Shown one piece after another: positions 1-10,391 of a stretch of DNA of 64,000 bases (the stretch's first letter is position 1; every line of letters starts with the position of its first letter). Location of the stretch: NCBI GenBank assembly GCA_000507305.1, contig DF239266.1:62001-126000 (forward strand), read 5' to 3'. The DNA is from Breviolum minutum Mf 1.05b.01 (taxonomy: Eukaryota > Sar > Dinophyceae > Suessiales > Symbiodiniaceae). A program made the translations under genes and the position numbers. The notes under the pieces were generated by a model, which worked only from the letters and a program-made list of their open reading frames with translations, was not told the DNA's origin and searched no databases.

Positions 1-297
1 TCCAGGTGCTTCTGCACCAACCTGCGGTCTTATACATACATAATATGGTTATCATGATATGTTAGTTTCGGGGAGTATAGAGCTATATGATCTTAAAATT
101 TGAGGATAGAATTGGAACCCTATACCATAATCCTCCATAATCCTTATTCGATTGGGAAGGGATTGGATTCTTGACCTATAACGTTGGATTCATAAAAGAT
201 TTGCACATGGAGCTCCAAGCACGTTAACCTGACGACATTTGTTCTGGGGGATTGGCTTTACATCGCAGGAAAAAACACATATACCGACCTTGTATCA

Positions 298-391
298 CTA
301 GACATCCAAACACCTGCTGAAAAGGTATTTGGACCCCAAACATATACCTAAAACACCAAACCTCAGGAGGTATTTGGATGTCTATAGGGTA
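298..391. repeat. Family B MITE-like element, type copy
   Basis: Inverted ends CTAGACATCCAAACACCT and AGGTATTTGGATGTCTATAG. Other copies: 3357-3415 (partial), 3722-3838, 4370-4465, 37690-37748 (partial), 38755-38856, 40674-40777, 46138-46231, 57924-58022, 59499-59583; an end also lies at 63925-64000. Confidence 0.8.
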
Positions 392-642
392 GTTGATGTA
401 CTTGTTTTCTAATGAACAAATGGAGGAACATATTTGTTTCAACCAGGATACTTCAAACCACCAACATTTTAGAGAATGTCTTGTTTGCAAAGTGTGTTTT
501 CCGATTTTGTTGGATGAATGGTTGATTCGAGTCCCCTGGAAGTTCAACCATTGGTTTTGTCTGTTTTTGTTCCCAATCCGAATTATTTATCAAGTAAACA
601 GGAAGCATTTATATAACTATCATCCAAAAGGAAGCACCATTC

Positions 643-739
643 AAGGTGGTGGTTTCAAATATTTTTCATTTTCACCTCTACTTGGGGAAAGATTCCCATT
701 TTGACTAATATTTTTCAAGAGGGTTGAAACCACCAACCT
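643..739. repeat. Family A copy flanked by a 60-bp direct repeat
   Basis: A near-complete element. The 60 bp to its left (582-641) and the 55 bp to its right (745-800) are near-identical, sharing ATCAAGTAAACAGGAAGCAT and ATCATCCAAAAGGAAGC. Confidence 0.8.
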
Positions 740-3438
740 GCGAATTATTAATCAAGTAAACAGGAAGCATTTAATTATCATCCAAAAGGAAGCTTCATTG
801 TTTTTGAAATGTTGGTTGATTTCATGTTTCGTGGATCTTTGATTTCCGAACAGCTTTGCGGTAAGATCGGATCCAACTTAAGCAATGATTGGATGCGCAG
901 TGACTCAGGGATGATTTGTGTGTATGGTCCTCTTAGTCCTATTATAGTTTAAGGGGGGTAACTGATGTACATACTACATAGGTTCAGGTCTATTTATCTA
1001 CAAAACTGGGTAGTACTTGAGGGGATATCGGATTTGGTCCAATTTGCACCAGCATTCATGAGTAGCAGTTCCCAGGGTATCCAAACTGGGTATTTGTTTT
1101 GCGTATTAATGTAGCCCATATGCTTCATGTATATGGGTCTAAACTCCCATTATTTCTAAGAGATGGTCATCAACCGAATGGTAGGGTTTTATATACCTAT
1201 TACAGGGATTCCCTATTAAAGGTGGGATTACCATCCCCAACATAAGGAGTTTTAGACCCTGGCGCATATGCTCCATGTATATGAATATTTACATCAATTT
1301 ACCATATAGAAATCAACCATCCATGTGGGTAAATGTACCAATGTACCATTTTCCAATGGATCCATAATGGGAATGTAGGTGACATGTTCATAGCAACATC
1401 TATTTTTGTGGCCGGTGTGGTGAAAAAACCCTACAAATCAACCACATGTAAAAAAACAACAACAAAAATCCATGTAGTGAAAATTTCCATCCCAACTCAA
1501 TAGTGATATATGCCAATTGGGTGAATATATATATATATACATATCCCCAACCACCTATTATGAAGGGAACCAGAAACAACTATTGACCAACCATCTATTT
1601 TTTTGGGGCTTACACCACGGTGGTGTGGTGACCTTACACCTTGCAGGTATTTGAGCCTTTGGGCTTTTCAATCAGATCCCGACAGACATGCTGGATTGAT
1701 GAAAGACGCTGAGATTCGGATGATGGGGATGTTTTAAGGGCGTGCAATTTTTTTAGGCACCGGGAAAGGCCGGATTGATACGGTGATACAGATGTTATTA
1801 CAGTAGCGGCATTGCATTTATGGTAAATGTGACGGTAAATATCCAATCGTTCCATGGATCCCTACCGGGTACGTCGTAGACTAGTGATATACATATTAAT
1901 GAATCTTATAAAAATCTTATAAAGAAGCGCCATAGACATTGGCAACCCTGGAAGTTCTCAGTAACATATACGTTTTTGTTTGATGATATGATTCTCCAAG
2001 TCATGCTGACTCCATGCCTCATTCTTGAATGATGTTGTTCATGATTTTTAGAGGCAAAATTTTACGCGGAAGCCTGTTTTGCACAGAGTTTTGAATGGAT
2101 GAAAACGAGTGATGTCCAACCATTTCCTATATGACGATTGGGTTTATCATCCAATTGAAACAACTATTTATAAACAGATGGCTATCAGGTTCCAGGTAGT
2201 ATTCACATACGGTAGTATTTTTTTCAGTTTCGCTACGCGATAGGCAGATGTTTTGGCCAGTAATTGTTTGATTTGCAGCTACATGTCATCCTACACCCCC
2301 GAAAACTAGCATATTCCTTGAAAATTGATGATTGGAAGATGACATTTCCTTTTAACATGGTCCCTTTTTACAGGACATTGGTTCATTTTCAGGGGTGCTT
2401 TTCCCAGGTGGTGATTTCAAAGTTCGTTTTTACCTTGATCTTTGGGAGAAATGATCCAATGTGACTGCTTTTTTTCAATTGGGTTGAGACTAGCGTAGTA
2501 TAATCCCTAGACATCCAAATACCTCCTGAGATGGTATTTTAGGTAGGTTTTGCATACTAGTTGTAAACGGAGTGAAAGAACCCTTATAAATGGCCTAACA
2601 TGAATGGGTAAATGGGATTATGTCATCCTAGTTGGAGGGGACATAGCTCCATTTGTAGGGATGGAATAACCCTAGGGAAATTCATTTATTTTTGGCCATT
2701 TTAATAGGGGCCCCATTTCACTCCATTTCTAACTGGTGACTTTAGGGGCAAAACCTTGGGAATGAGGATTTGCAAGAACGGAAACCACAAGACTACGCGC
2801 AGCTGGTGGGTGTCTCGGTGAATCCTGTGGTGAACTGCCTCAATCGTAAGAATCCCCTCACCCATTCCGATCGAGGAACGCATGTTTTGGGTAAGATAAT
2901 CCCATCCTAAAAAAGCTCGGAATGTAGGAATCGGTGTAATCTCAGATTCTTAAGACTATACAAACGGATTCTTAGCATGAGTTCAAGGAAATACTTCAAG
3001 AAAGGGATGGTACCTGTATGGCCGGATGGTCTATGGGCCTATGGGTTTGTTGTCCCTACAATTAACCCTACAAATCCTGGCTCACCTTCTGAGAATGGTG
3101 ATGGAACCTAAAAACTATGCTGAGGAGGTGATTGGACACCCAAATCATTCTCTAACAATATGACTGGATGCCTAGGGCCTAGGGTAAGGACCCTCAGAAC
3201 TACTGTTTCATTTTGGGGTATGACACCCGCTGGTCCCTTTTCCGTCGTTCTCCCCCCTGAGTGTCGATTTTTGTATAGGGAAAGGATTCTCGTAAGTCTT
3301 AAATCCGAAAAAGTCCAAAGTAAGCCGTAGGCTGTTCGGAGAAAATATCACCCTTAGCCTTAGACATTCGAATACCTCCTGAGAAGTGTTTTGGGGATCC
3401 AAATACCCGTAATTAGTGTATACTGCTTATGCTTGGCA

Positions 3439-3644
3439 GCAGGACTTTCGAGAGAGAAACAAGTTGCATTAAAAATAAGATTGATCAGTGGTTGTTCGCA
3501 ATTGGGGTGGAACCTATTTGGAAAGAGCGGGAAGGGCCGCAACAAATACGGGACCCCAGCAATTTTGAAGAGATTTTGGACTATCCCTGGCCATGGCTAC
3601 GAACCTTTATGTTTCAACATGTGGCCTTGGTAACATCACATTGA
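3439..3644 (+). CDS. Unknown plus-strand terminal exon
   Basis: After a CTTGGCAG acceptor, a 67-codon frame reads RTFERETSCIKNKIDQWLFA, then VEPIWKEREGPQQIRDPSNF, then EEILDYPWPWLRTFMFQHV, ending at TGA 3642-3644. Composition is clearly protein-like compared with the surrounding DNA. I do not recognise the protein. A truncated family B repeat lies directly upstream and another copy starts at 3722. Confidence 0.5.
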
Positions 3645-4624
3645 ATCACCTTTCAGTATTGGCAAAAAATATCCCGTGAATGATACGCGGTTTATTGTCA
3701 TGCTTGCCCTGCAACCATGGTGCCCTAGACATCCCAAATAGTTGCTGAGGTTTGGTGTTTGCGGATTTTTTTGTTGGTATGTTTTGGGGGTCCAGTCATA
3801 CCTTCTCCGGGAAGTGTTTGGAGGTGTTATGTACAAGTAGCGAATCTTAGATGTTCCCTTAAGACCTTGACTTTTTGAGTTGATCGTAGGATTTTAAATG
3901 TAAGCAATCAAAAGTTAAACTAGGTGGTGGTTTTAAAGATTTGTTATTTTCAACCTCACCTGGGAAAATGATCCAATTTTGACAAGCATATTTTTGTTCA
4001 GATGGGTTGGTTCAACCACCAACTAGTAAACCTTTAACACGGGACCTGTCCGTTTTGCCACTTGACCACATTTAAGTGCAGGGGAAATTCAGTTTGCTAA
4101 GGACAGGACGTGTCCTCCAATTTTACCACTCCGGAGGACTGTGTTTCAGCTGAGAGGATGGAACGTGGTCTTCATGTTGGAGAGATGGCATAGTGACCCA
4201 TACCATCCATGTATGGTATATTTACCTAAATGATTACATGAATGGTTTGTTTTTAAGGGATCAATGTAGGTATATAGATATTTTATATACATGGATGGTA
4301 TGGGTCAGATTAATGAATGACATGATGGAATGGTTGTTTTCCCTTAAAAGTATACCAAGATGATGATTCCCCAGACATCTAGTCATACCAGCTGATTTTA
4401 AGTTTTTGGTGTATGAATGTTGGTGCAAAAGGATTAAAATCCCAAGGTCAACTGGATGTCTAGGGTCTGTATATTTGCACAAAATCTTGGCAAATCTCTT
4501 TTTTAGTCCCTCATTCTGGTTTGCTGGCTCGGTATATCAGTATTCTTTCAGGTCATTCTTTATGAATCAACTATAACTAGGGGCTGCTTTCAAAGTTTTC
4601 TTATGTTCACCCCTACCTGGGGAC

Positions 4625-5366
4625 ATTGAGTCCTTACAGCACAAGATTTATAATTTTGATACTGTGAAGGAAGAATATGCAAGTCTCGATGATATTTGCT
4701 ATATTCAGGTGAGAGCAACAGTTACTGTACCACCCATGTGATGGCTGGAAATTCCTCGCGGCCCAGAGGCAACAAGAGGATAGCGAGTATGTTTTCCGGC
4801 TTGGTACTATCAAGAAATCCCATGTGATGCCCATTGTGGAGGTGCCTGAGAGGGCTTTTCGAGGGTAATAAGCCAAGCTTTATAGCTGCTGTGCTCCCAG
4901 ATCTGACGGGTAAAGTTCCGTCAGAATTTGCGAATTTATATCGCACTGAGGACTTCCTCAAAAAGCTGAGTGATCCAACGGTCCCACGACATACACCTTT
5001 CACTTTCTGAATTCCCAAAACTACACCGAGTACTGACGCCCGCATCGCTTAAGGCGTGGAGGAACTGTATCAGTTCCAGAGGCAGGCAGTGGAAGGATCC
5101 CGGGAAGGGTCACGCGGGCTGGGAAGGGTCCCGGACGCTGGGACCCTCCTGGGCAGCAATGGATCGATGTGTCGAAGAGGATGGAGAATTCTACGCCGTT
5201 CAGGATCATCGGCCCTCAGGTGCATTCGTACATGTGTCAATCATGGAGTAACAAGGGCTTTGAACACCGCAAAACTATGTGTGTTTTTCTTTTGAAACAA
5301 TGGGAAGGTGAACCCGAATTGACTTGCAAGGTGTTTCTTTTTGTGGCTCAATTCGCTTTTGACTGA
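4625..5366 (+). pseudogene. Plus-strand coding remnant in three frames
   Basis: Four protein-like stretches follow one another: IESLQHKIYNFDTVKEEYAS (4625-4708); PCDGWKFLAAQRQQEDSEYV through VPERAFR (4719-4865); NKPSFIAAVLPDLTGKVPSE through PRHTPFTF (4864-5010, frame +1); and GGTVSVPEAGSGRIPGRVTR through STPFRIIGPQVHSYMCQSWS (5037-5366, first frame again). The switch at 4864 looks like a one-base shift; the others could be shifts or introns. The protein is not recognised. It abuts a truncated family A repeat at 4577-4622. Confidence 0.5.
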
Positions 5367-5369
5367 CTA

Positions 5370-6550
5370 CCCTGTTTTATTGTTGCCTTTTGTTTGGAGT
5401 TGGGAGGAACTTTTCCACTCAGAGGTTGTTCTCAGAGGTGAATGTGTACTGTAACAAAATTGTGTACCCAATCTACGTATCACACTGTTGATGGAAGAAA
5501 TCCGGCTAACCAGTTGATATGGAGAATGACCCATTTTTCATTGGGTTTCATAGACAACAGGTACCTATTTTATTCTTCTGGTACCTAAACCTTAAACACC
5601 TTCTGGTATTTGGAGCACTAGGGTACGTATCATATACTCTTGTTTTCCTGTTGTTTTTTGTTTGGAATAAACCTTTCAGTTGTCAATAAATCAGGCAATT
5701 GATCCCCTTTGGCTCTAAATACCTACGTAACTCGAAGGTTTGTTCACGCACACACACACATTATAAAAGGCCAATAGAATCTAGGGAACCACACATGGAT
5801 ACATAGGACATTAGAACTCCATATCTCTGAGTTGTTCCAAAAACGAACCTGTAAACAAAAAAAAGGCACAACCTAAACGCCATTAGTATGTAGGAAAGAC
5901 TTTGTAGCAGTATAATATGTATATCCTTAAAAATCCAGACTCCTCCCGATTTCTTGCACGAAAAGATTTAGGATCCAATCGGACATACCACTGGAGGTAT
6001 TTTAGGACGTATATACAAACCTGTCCTTAGGGTATTGCGTTTCTATGGTTGTATTAGTATAGATTAATCTTTGTAAAATATTTAAATATATGTAAATATT
6101 ATTATCTTCTTTTTAACACATATATATACCTGGAACCGGTTTGTCCATCATTTTGATGAAAGGATTGTCTTTACGGAAAAGCTGAAATCCAGAAACATGA
6201 AAATACACACCTTTGATCAAAACACAATCCTTTGGGTTTTCACCAAAAATTGGAAATTTCCAAGTTGGGTGATTCTCCATCATTTTTGGGATGGTAATAA
6301 GATGGAACCCCAAAACCTCCCAAGGTGAGGGCCTGTCAGCCATTTTTTGCTCAATTGCCAAGCTGGAATCCTCCAGCCATCCCTTAACTCCGAGGTGCCA
6401 GCAGCCGGGACAGGTGAATGCCACCCACCAAATCAGAGATATATCTTAAGCTAATTATGGTCGATAGACCAGCCAAAAAGGATACATTGGAAATTATTGG
6501 AATTTTAAAGAGATTATTTCAAAGAAAGGTCTTCACTTGTTTGGGGTGAC
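5370..6550. other. AT-rich intergenic, no supported gene
   Basis: Between the plus-strand remnant and the 3' end of module 3. A half copy of family M starts at 5486. A minus-strand open frame at 6113-6424 has mixed composition and no recognisable motif. Confidence 0.5.
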
Positions 6551-6552
6551 AT

Positions 6553-6984
6553 TCATCCAAATCCATAAGAGTGCATGCCACGATCATCGGCAGCCGCAAG
6601 TATGAAAGACTCTTGATAAATAATCAGTGATCTCAAAAGCACTGACTTGTGCAAACTCCTGGTACTGACCCTCCTACTGATCCTGCTAGGACGACCAATA
6701 AAGTCTTCCTGTAGTTGGTTCGTTCGAGCAATTGGGTTTGGAATCCACTGAAGGCGGGTAGAGCCATCCTTCAACTCATAGGCATCATGACATATCATGT
6801 GGTGTTTGGGGGTCATAGCAAATCTCTTCTTGTTCTGGCCAAGCGTAATGTTGGCACAAATGGCATAGTGACCCAGGAAGGTATAAAGGCAATCCCCCAC
6901 AAACCTTGCCTTGGAACTTGATAGCCAGAATCCCGAATTGTACATCAAACTCAATGCCTTGTTCACCGCATTGGCCCCTGCAGC
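6553..6984 (-). CDS. Module 3 exon 5, C-terminal EDFIGR block
   Basis: 144 codons including the stop, from acceptor CACTAAG, in phase 0 with exon 4. It reads AAGANAVNKALSLMYNSGFW, then RFAMTPKHHMICHDAYELKD, then LQEDFIGRPSRISRRVSTRS. PK.H...H and EDF.GR.SR.SRR are the strongest family landmarks I recall. The His pair and Glu572 (numbered from exon 4) sit where transposases of the RNase H fold keep their last acidic residue. Confidence 0.85.
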   Translation of the reverse strand, partial: AAGANAVNKALSLMYNSGFWLSSSKARFVGDCLYTFLGHYAICANITLGQNKKRFAMTPKHHMICHDAYELKDGSTRLQWIPNPIARTNQLQEDFIGRPSRISRRVSTRSLHKSVLLRSLIIYQESFILAAADDRGMHSYGFG

Positions 6985-9868
6985 CTTAGTGTGGGAAACG
7001 GACCAAGGAGTTTGGGAAGAAAGGGAAGTAAGAAAAACTTAGGAACAAATCGGACAATCAAAACCAAAAAGTTAAAATACCATCTTCATAAAAGAAACGA
7101 TGGAAAGCAACAGTGGGTCATCAGTCTTGTTCACGATATACTTTTTGCAGAAACTGTCTAAGAACATCATCATTTCTGTTGATGCTGCCCCCTTGGACCA
7201 TCGGGCGATGGGACAAGATGTACCTGCTGCAAAACCCATTGTATCACGTGAGATCTCATTGATGTAGGGTGTACGGCCCTGGGACTGGAAGAATTGCAGG
7301 TACTTGGAGGTGAGCCATTCAAATTTTTTTTCCACGGAACCTTGTAGACCTTCAACTGCCAAATTGGATTCAAGAACGGCCACAAAACTTGACCCTATGA
7401 AGTGTTTTGAGACACCAAGGTGGTAGTTGTGCCATAAATCGGTCAGGAAGAAACCAATTTGCTGTTCTTTTGTCAATGGCATTCCAATCAAAATGTTGGG
7501 GGTGTTGTCCCAAGCTTCCTCCAAGTGAAGCGTTTGCACCCATGCAGCTTGTGGGGACATGTCTTCAAAAGGTATTGATTCTGGATAGTCATCCCCTTGT
7601 TCCACACCCGCCAAACACAAGTGGCATATTCCACCACATGCCTTGCGGCTGGTTGGCCCACGTGGTACATGGCTGAAACTTCGTTTGGCATCCATCATTC
7701 GAACTAGGGCTGGGAGATCCCCCTTATGTCCCATATGGATCATGTGCACCCTTTGTTGACGATCCCTCGATGAAATTCCATTCAAGAACAAATCGACCAC
7801 ATCTTCAGTAAAGAGCGAAACCATTTCATTTTGAGCTTCAGGGTACTTGCTGTAAACTGTTTTGATCATCGAAGTAAAGATGTACTGAGTTGCCCAAGTC
7901 CTTCCAGTAAAATTGAGACCCATCTCCGATTCTCAAAGCCGTAGCTTGTCAAGACCAGATCTCAAGTACCCTGATGTGCCTCGTCCTAGAAGGCCGTGGC
8001 AAGAAAGAATCCAAAGCCCAAGGTGTTTGTACGAACGTCCTTCGTCACTATGACTATAAAACGGGATGCATGTAGATAAGTCTACTTCACCACAATCAGC
8101 CATTTGGAAAAGAACATAGGATGGGTCCATAGCCCTGTACCGGCCCCAAAACTCCTCCAAGACATGCTGCATGATCTTGAAGGTTCGGACTCCAACAAAC
8201 TGTCTATGTAGCTGATCAGTGTCCAGCAAGTACTGCACCCAACTACTCAGTTTGATGTATGGGAATTTCCGATGATCTCGCCCAAGTGCCATTTCAGCAT
8301 CATGAATCTTCACTGGGGGGACCAATTGATATTTCTTGAAGAGACGATGAACCCCATTTTCCGCATCACACAGACGGATACCACTGAACTCTCGCATCGG
8401 TAGTGATGCACGAGGGTTTGCCCTAACCTCTGCCTGCGCCAACTCGACCAGGTGCTTGCATGGAGCCTCAGAAGCCGGAGAGCCCAAGAAAACAGTGGTG
8501 GGATTGCGAAGGTGCATTTGGACTTTCGGACGGAAATGAAAGTATGCATCTGTCGCAGTATAGGCATATAAATATACACACCACTAGCAATCCAAGTGTT
8601 GGGAGGATGACACCAAACATCATGGTGATGGAAGATGATCTTAACAAACATCATTCCATTGAAATCCATTCATTGAGATCCAATTTTCAGGCAAATTTCA
8701 ATGAACTTGTTTTGACGGGCAATGTAGCAAGTCACAGAAAGCACCACTGTTTTATCCCAAAGGCAGCGTGGCCGTTACCCAACCCATCTGTGTTGGTCAG
8801 CACGGCCACCAGTGACATAAGCGAAATATGGGGGTGGAGCAGGTTTGGCACGGTTAAGTGCACCTTCTCCCCCAGACCCCTCTACATTCTTGCACCCCAC
8901 ATGTTTGTGGAATTCAGATATCAAAGCCGATTCTAACATATGGATGAGATCTATAGAAGATGATGTGGCTATAAGCCACATTTCGCAAAACCCTTTCTTA
9001 TGGTACAATTCAAACCGGTTGATAGGACATGCAGTAACACCTAATTTGAATACGCATAAACGTATGCCAATTTTCTCCCGGAAAGCTGTGACTTTCGACT
9101 TGCAGTGAGATAAGAGTTTCCCACAAGTGACTGACAAAGCAGGTTTCAACAAATGATTGTAAATGCCTACATCCTTGGCTTTTTGCCAGTCAATTCCTTC
9201 AGCATCGCCCCTTGTCAGAGACACATCCACTCGGGTTTCCTTAGATATGGTGGATGGAAGGTTTCTTTGATTAATGGTAAGACCATTTTGGTACCATTAA
9301 GAAACTATGTCAATAAGTTCCATTAAAAAAAGGCTTCATGAAATCCAAAGCATAAAACAATCGTGCGTATGTGTTTCATCGCATGTTTGTGCTGAGGTAC
9401 TGTTCTTGTTCTCTTTCTTGAAGGAGACTGTGGGCTGGAGGGGTGATTCGGAATGCGATTGAAATACTCCATGTCTAAGTCTGAGTCTGGTGGGCGTGGA
9501 GGCGATGATGGCACGGGGTCCAAAACATCATTCTGCTTATCCATTGTAGTTTCCAACTTCCTGGGTCATAAAGACATACGGTTGATTGACAAAATCCTGC
9601 ACCACTTCACTGAAAGATATAAACAAAGGATTTTCGGACACCTCAAGTGGTGCAGGATTTTGTTTGAAGGCATGATGCAAAATAAAAATCAATCAGAATA
9701 TGATCATTGTTGGGAACTTGAATTTCAAAAATATTTTCTCAAAGTGAATTCTCTAAGCAACTTTGGCGGTGTGTAAACACCGGCCGTTCTCAAAGCCCCG
9801 GAACATGGGCAAGGATAGGTCAGCAGCTCAAGCAGCAAGGAGTCCACTTCATCACCATCATTAGCCAT
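6553..9868 (-). CDS. Module 3: GIY-YIG-like plus DDE-transposase-like gene (locus span)
   Basis: Minus-strand gene from a good ATG at 9868 to the TGA at 6553-6555, in five exons. The N-terminal part is acidic and Ser/Pro-rich, the middle exon carries a GIY-YIG-like domain, and the last two exons carry a long domain with DEG, CxxC-like, TDLWHNYHLG and EDFIGR landmarks. A TGA at 7933-7935 interrupts an otherwise continuous 480-codon exon. I recall the same domain order in unnamed Symbiodiniaceae proteins. Confidence 0.75.
7081..8522 (-). CDS. Module 3 exon 4, DDE-transposase-like large exon with in-frame TGA
   Basis: 1442 nt from an acceptor at CCGAAAG to the donor ATG|GTATTT. Numbering from Met 8517: FPYIKLSSWVQYLLDTDQLH (85-104), EEFWGRYRAM (121-130), SHSDEGRSYKHLG (155-167) and LSCHGLLGRGT (171-181). 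The TGA is at codon 195, then MGLNFTGRTW (199-208), VPRGPTSRKACGGICHLC (284-301, possible metal site) and TDLWHNYHLGVSKHF (359-373). The frame is identical on both sides of the TGA, and the family reads straight through here, so the stop looks like a point mutation (CGA to TGA would fit a CpG transition). Asp158, Asp360 and the Glu in exon 5 could be a DDE triad. Confidence 0.85.
8779..9239 (-). CDS. Module 3 exon 3, GIY-YIG-like domain
   Basis: After ATCTAAG the frame reads ETRVDVSLTRGDAEGIDWQK then VGIYNHLLKPALSV. The domain core is GIRLCVFKLGVT (GIY then YIG position), CPINRFELYHKKGF (catalytic Arg position), LESALISEFHK (catalytic Glu position) and GCKNVEGSGGEG (Asn and Gly loop). These landmarks are in the order and spacing of GIY-YIG nucleases, although the first Tyr is replaced (GIR). 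The tail NRAKPAPPPYFAYVTGGRAD is conserved in dinoflagellate relatives. The donor at the end is ambiguous (GT at 8778 or a GA a few bases earlier). Confidence 0.85.
9366..9560 (-). CDS. Module 3 exon 2, Ser/Pro-rich
   Basis: The exon starts after an ACCCAG acceptor. It reads KLETTMDKQNDVLDPVPSSP, then DSDLDMEYFNRIPNHPSSPQ, then SRKRTRTVPQHKHAMKH, a basic patch that may act in nuclear import. The donor is not fixed. Confidence 0.6.
9579..9668. repeat. Family M copy inside a module 3 intron
   Basis: Arms CAAAATCCTGCACCACTT and AAGTGGTGCAGGATTTTG. It is the only clear MITE-like element seen within the 6.55-22.07 kb island. Confidence 0.75.
9781..9868 (-). CDS. Module 3 exon 1
   Basis: From ATG 9868: MANDGDEVDSLLLELLTYPC then PCSGALRTAG, up to a GT donor (GGCCG|GTGTTT). 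An acidic N-terminus followed by a Cys-Pro-Cys element. Confidence 0.55.
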
Positions 9869-10179
9869 GGCTTACCAGACAATGTTTATAGTTGCAGAGT
9901 TTGAATCTACGACCATCTTAAGCTTGGAACATCTTGAAACATAAACATGCTATCAAGATCCGAGTTGGAAAAATTGGACCAAGCTAAGGTTCGAATTATA
10001 TAGACTAAAGTTACTAAAAGACGTTCGTAGGAAAAAACTCCAGACAAAAAAGTCGTATGTTTCAATTTGCTATTTCCTCCACAATGCTGGTTTGATTTTG
10101 GTTTGATCCCAAAAGATTGAAGGAAACCATGGGCCACCAAGTTGCAACAGCCCTCAAACTACCCAGACTGGCAGGATTG

Positions 10180-10391
10180 CTGGGGGGTCCGGACACCATT
10201 GGCGATCAACTTTGCGCAGCGTTGCAGCACCTCGTCTCCACAACCACCTGGCAATGATAGCAACGACGGTGATTGTTGTGGGATGTTGTCGGCATCGCAG
10301 TTGGAAGGGACTGATCCAAGAAGTTGTCAAGTCTTAAGCAGTGATATCTTGATAGGTCATATCTTGAAAATCCTAAAATATATAAGTACAA
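10180..10391 (-). CDS. Ambiguous 3' coding stretch of module 2
   Basis: Two overlapping minus frames are open. One reads PSNCDADNIPQQSPSLLSLP then GCGDEVLQRCAKLIANGVRT; the other contains RRCYHCQVVVETRCCNA. A plus-strand frame (MGHQVATALKLPRLAGLLGG from 10129) is open as well. I favour the minus strand from gene order. A small exon upstream at 10625-10658 may read NLLKIIRKATQ and end in CAG|GA. Confidence 0.4.

Larger units (their letters stand above)
1..2290. other. Repeat-bearing left edge, no supported gene
   Basis: Holds repeats B (298-391), A (643-739), E-like (1270-1380) and a half of I (1506-1605). A weak plus-strand frame near 1650 (SDPDRHAGLMKDAEIRMMGM) is not strong enough to call. 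The rest shows nothing I can support. Confidence 0.5.

Noticed and set aside
1634..1855. 73-codon minus-strand open frame
   Set aside because: No splice context or recognisable composition; a plus-strand frame over the same bases looks equally good.
10129..10260. Plus-strand gene starting MGHQVATALKLPRLAG
   Set aside because: Good first 40 codons but then a stop with no donor; it sits antisense within a run of minus-strand exons. Kept only as an alternative reading.
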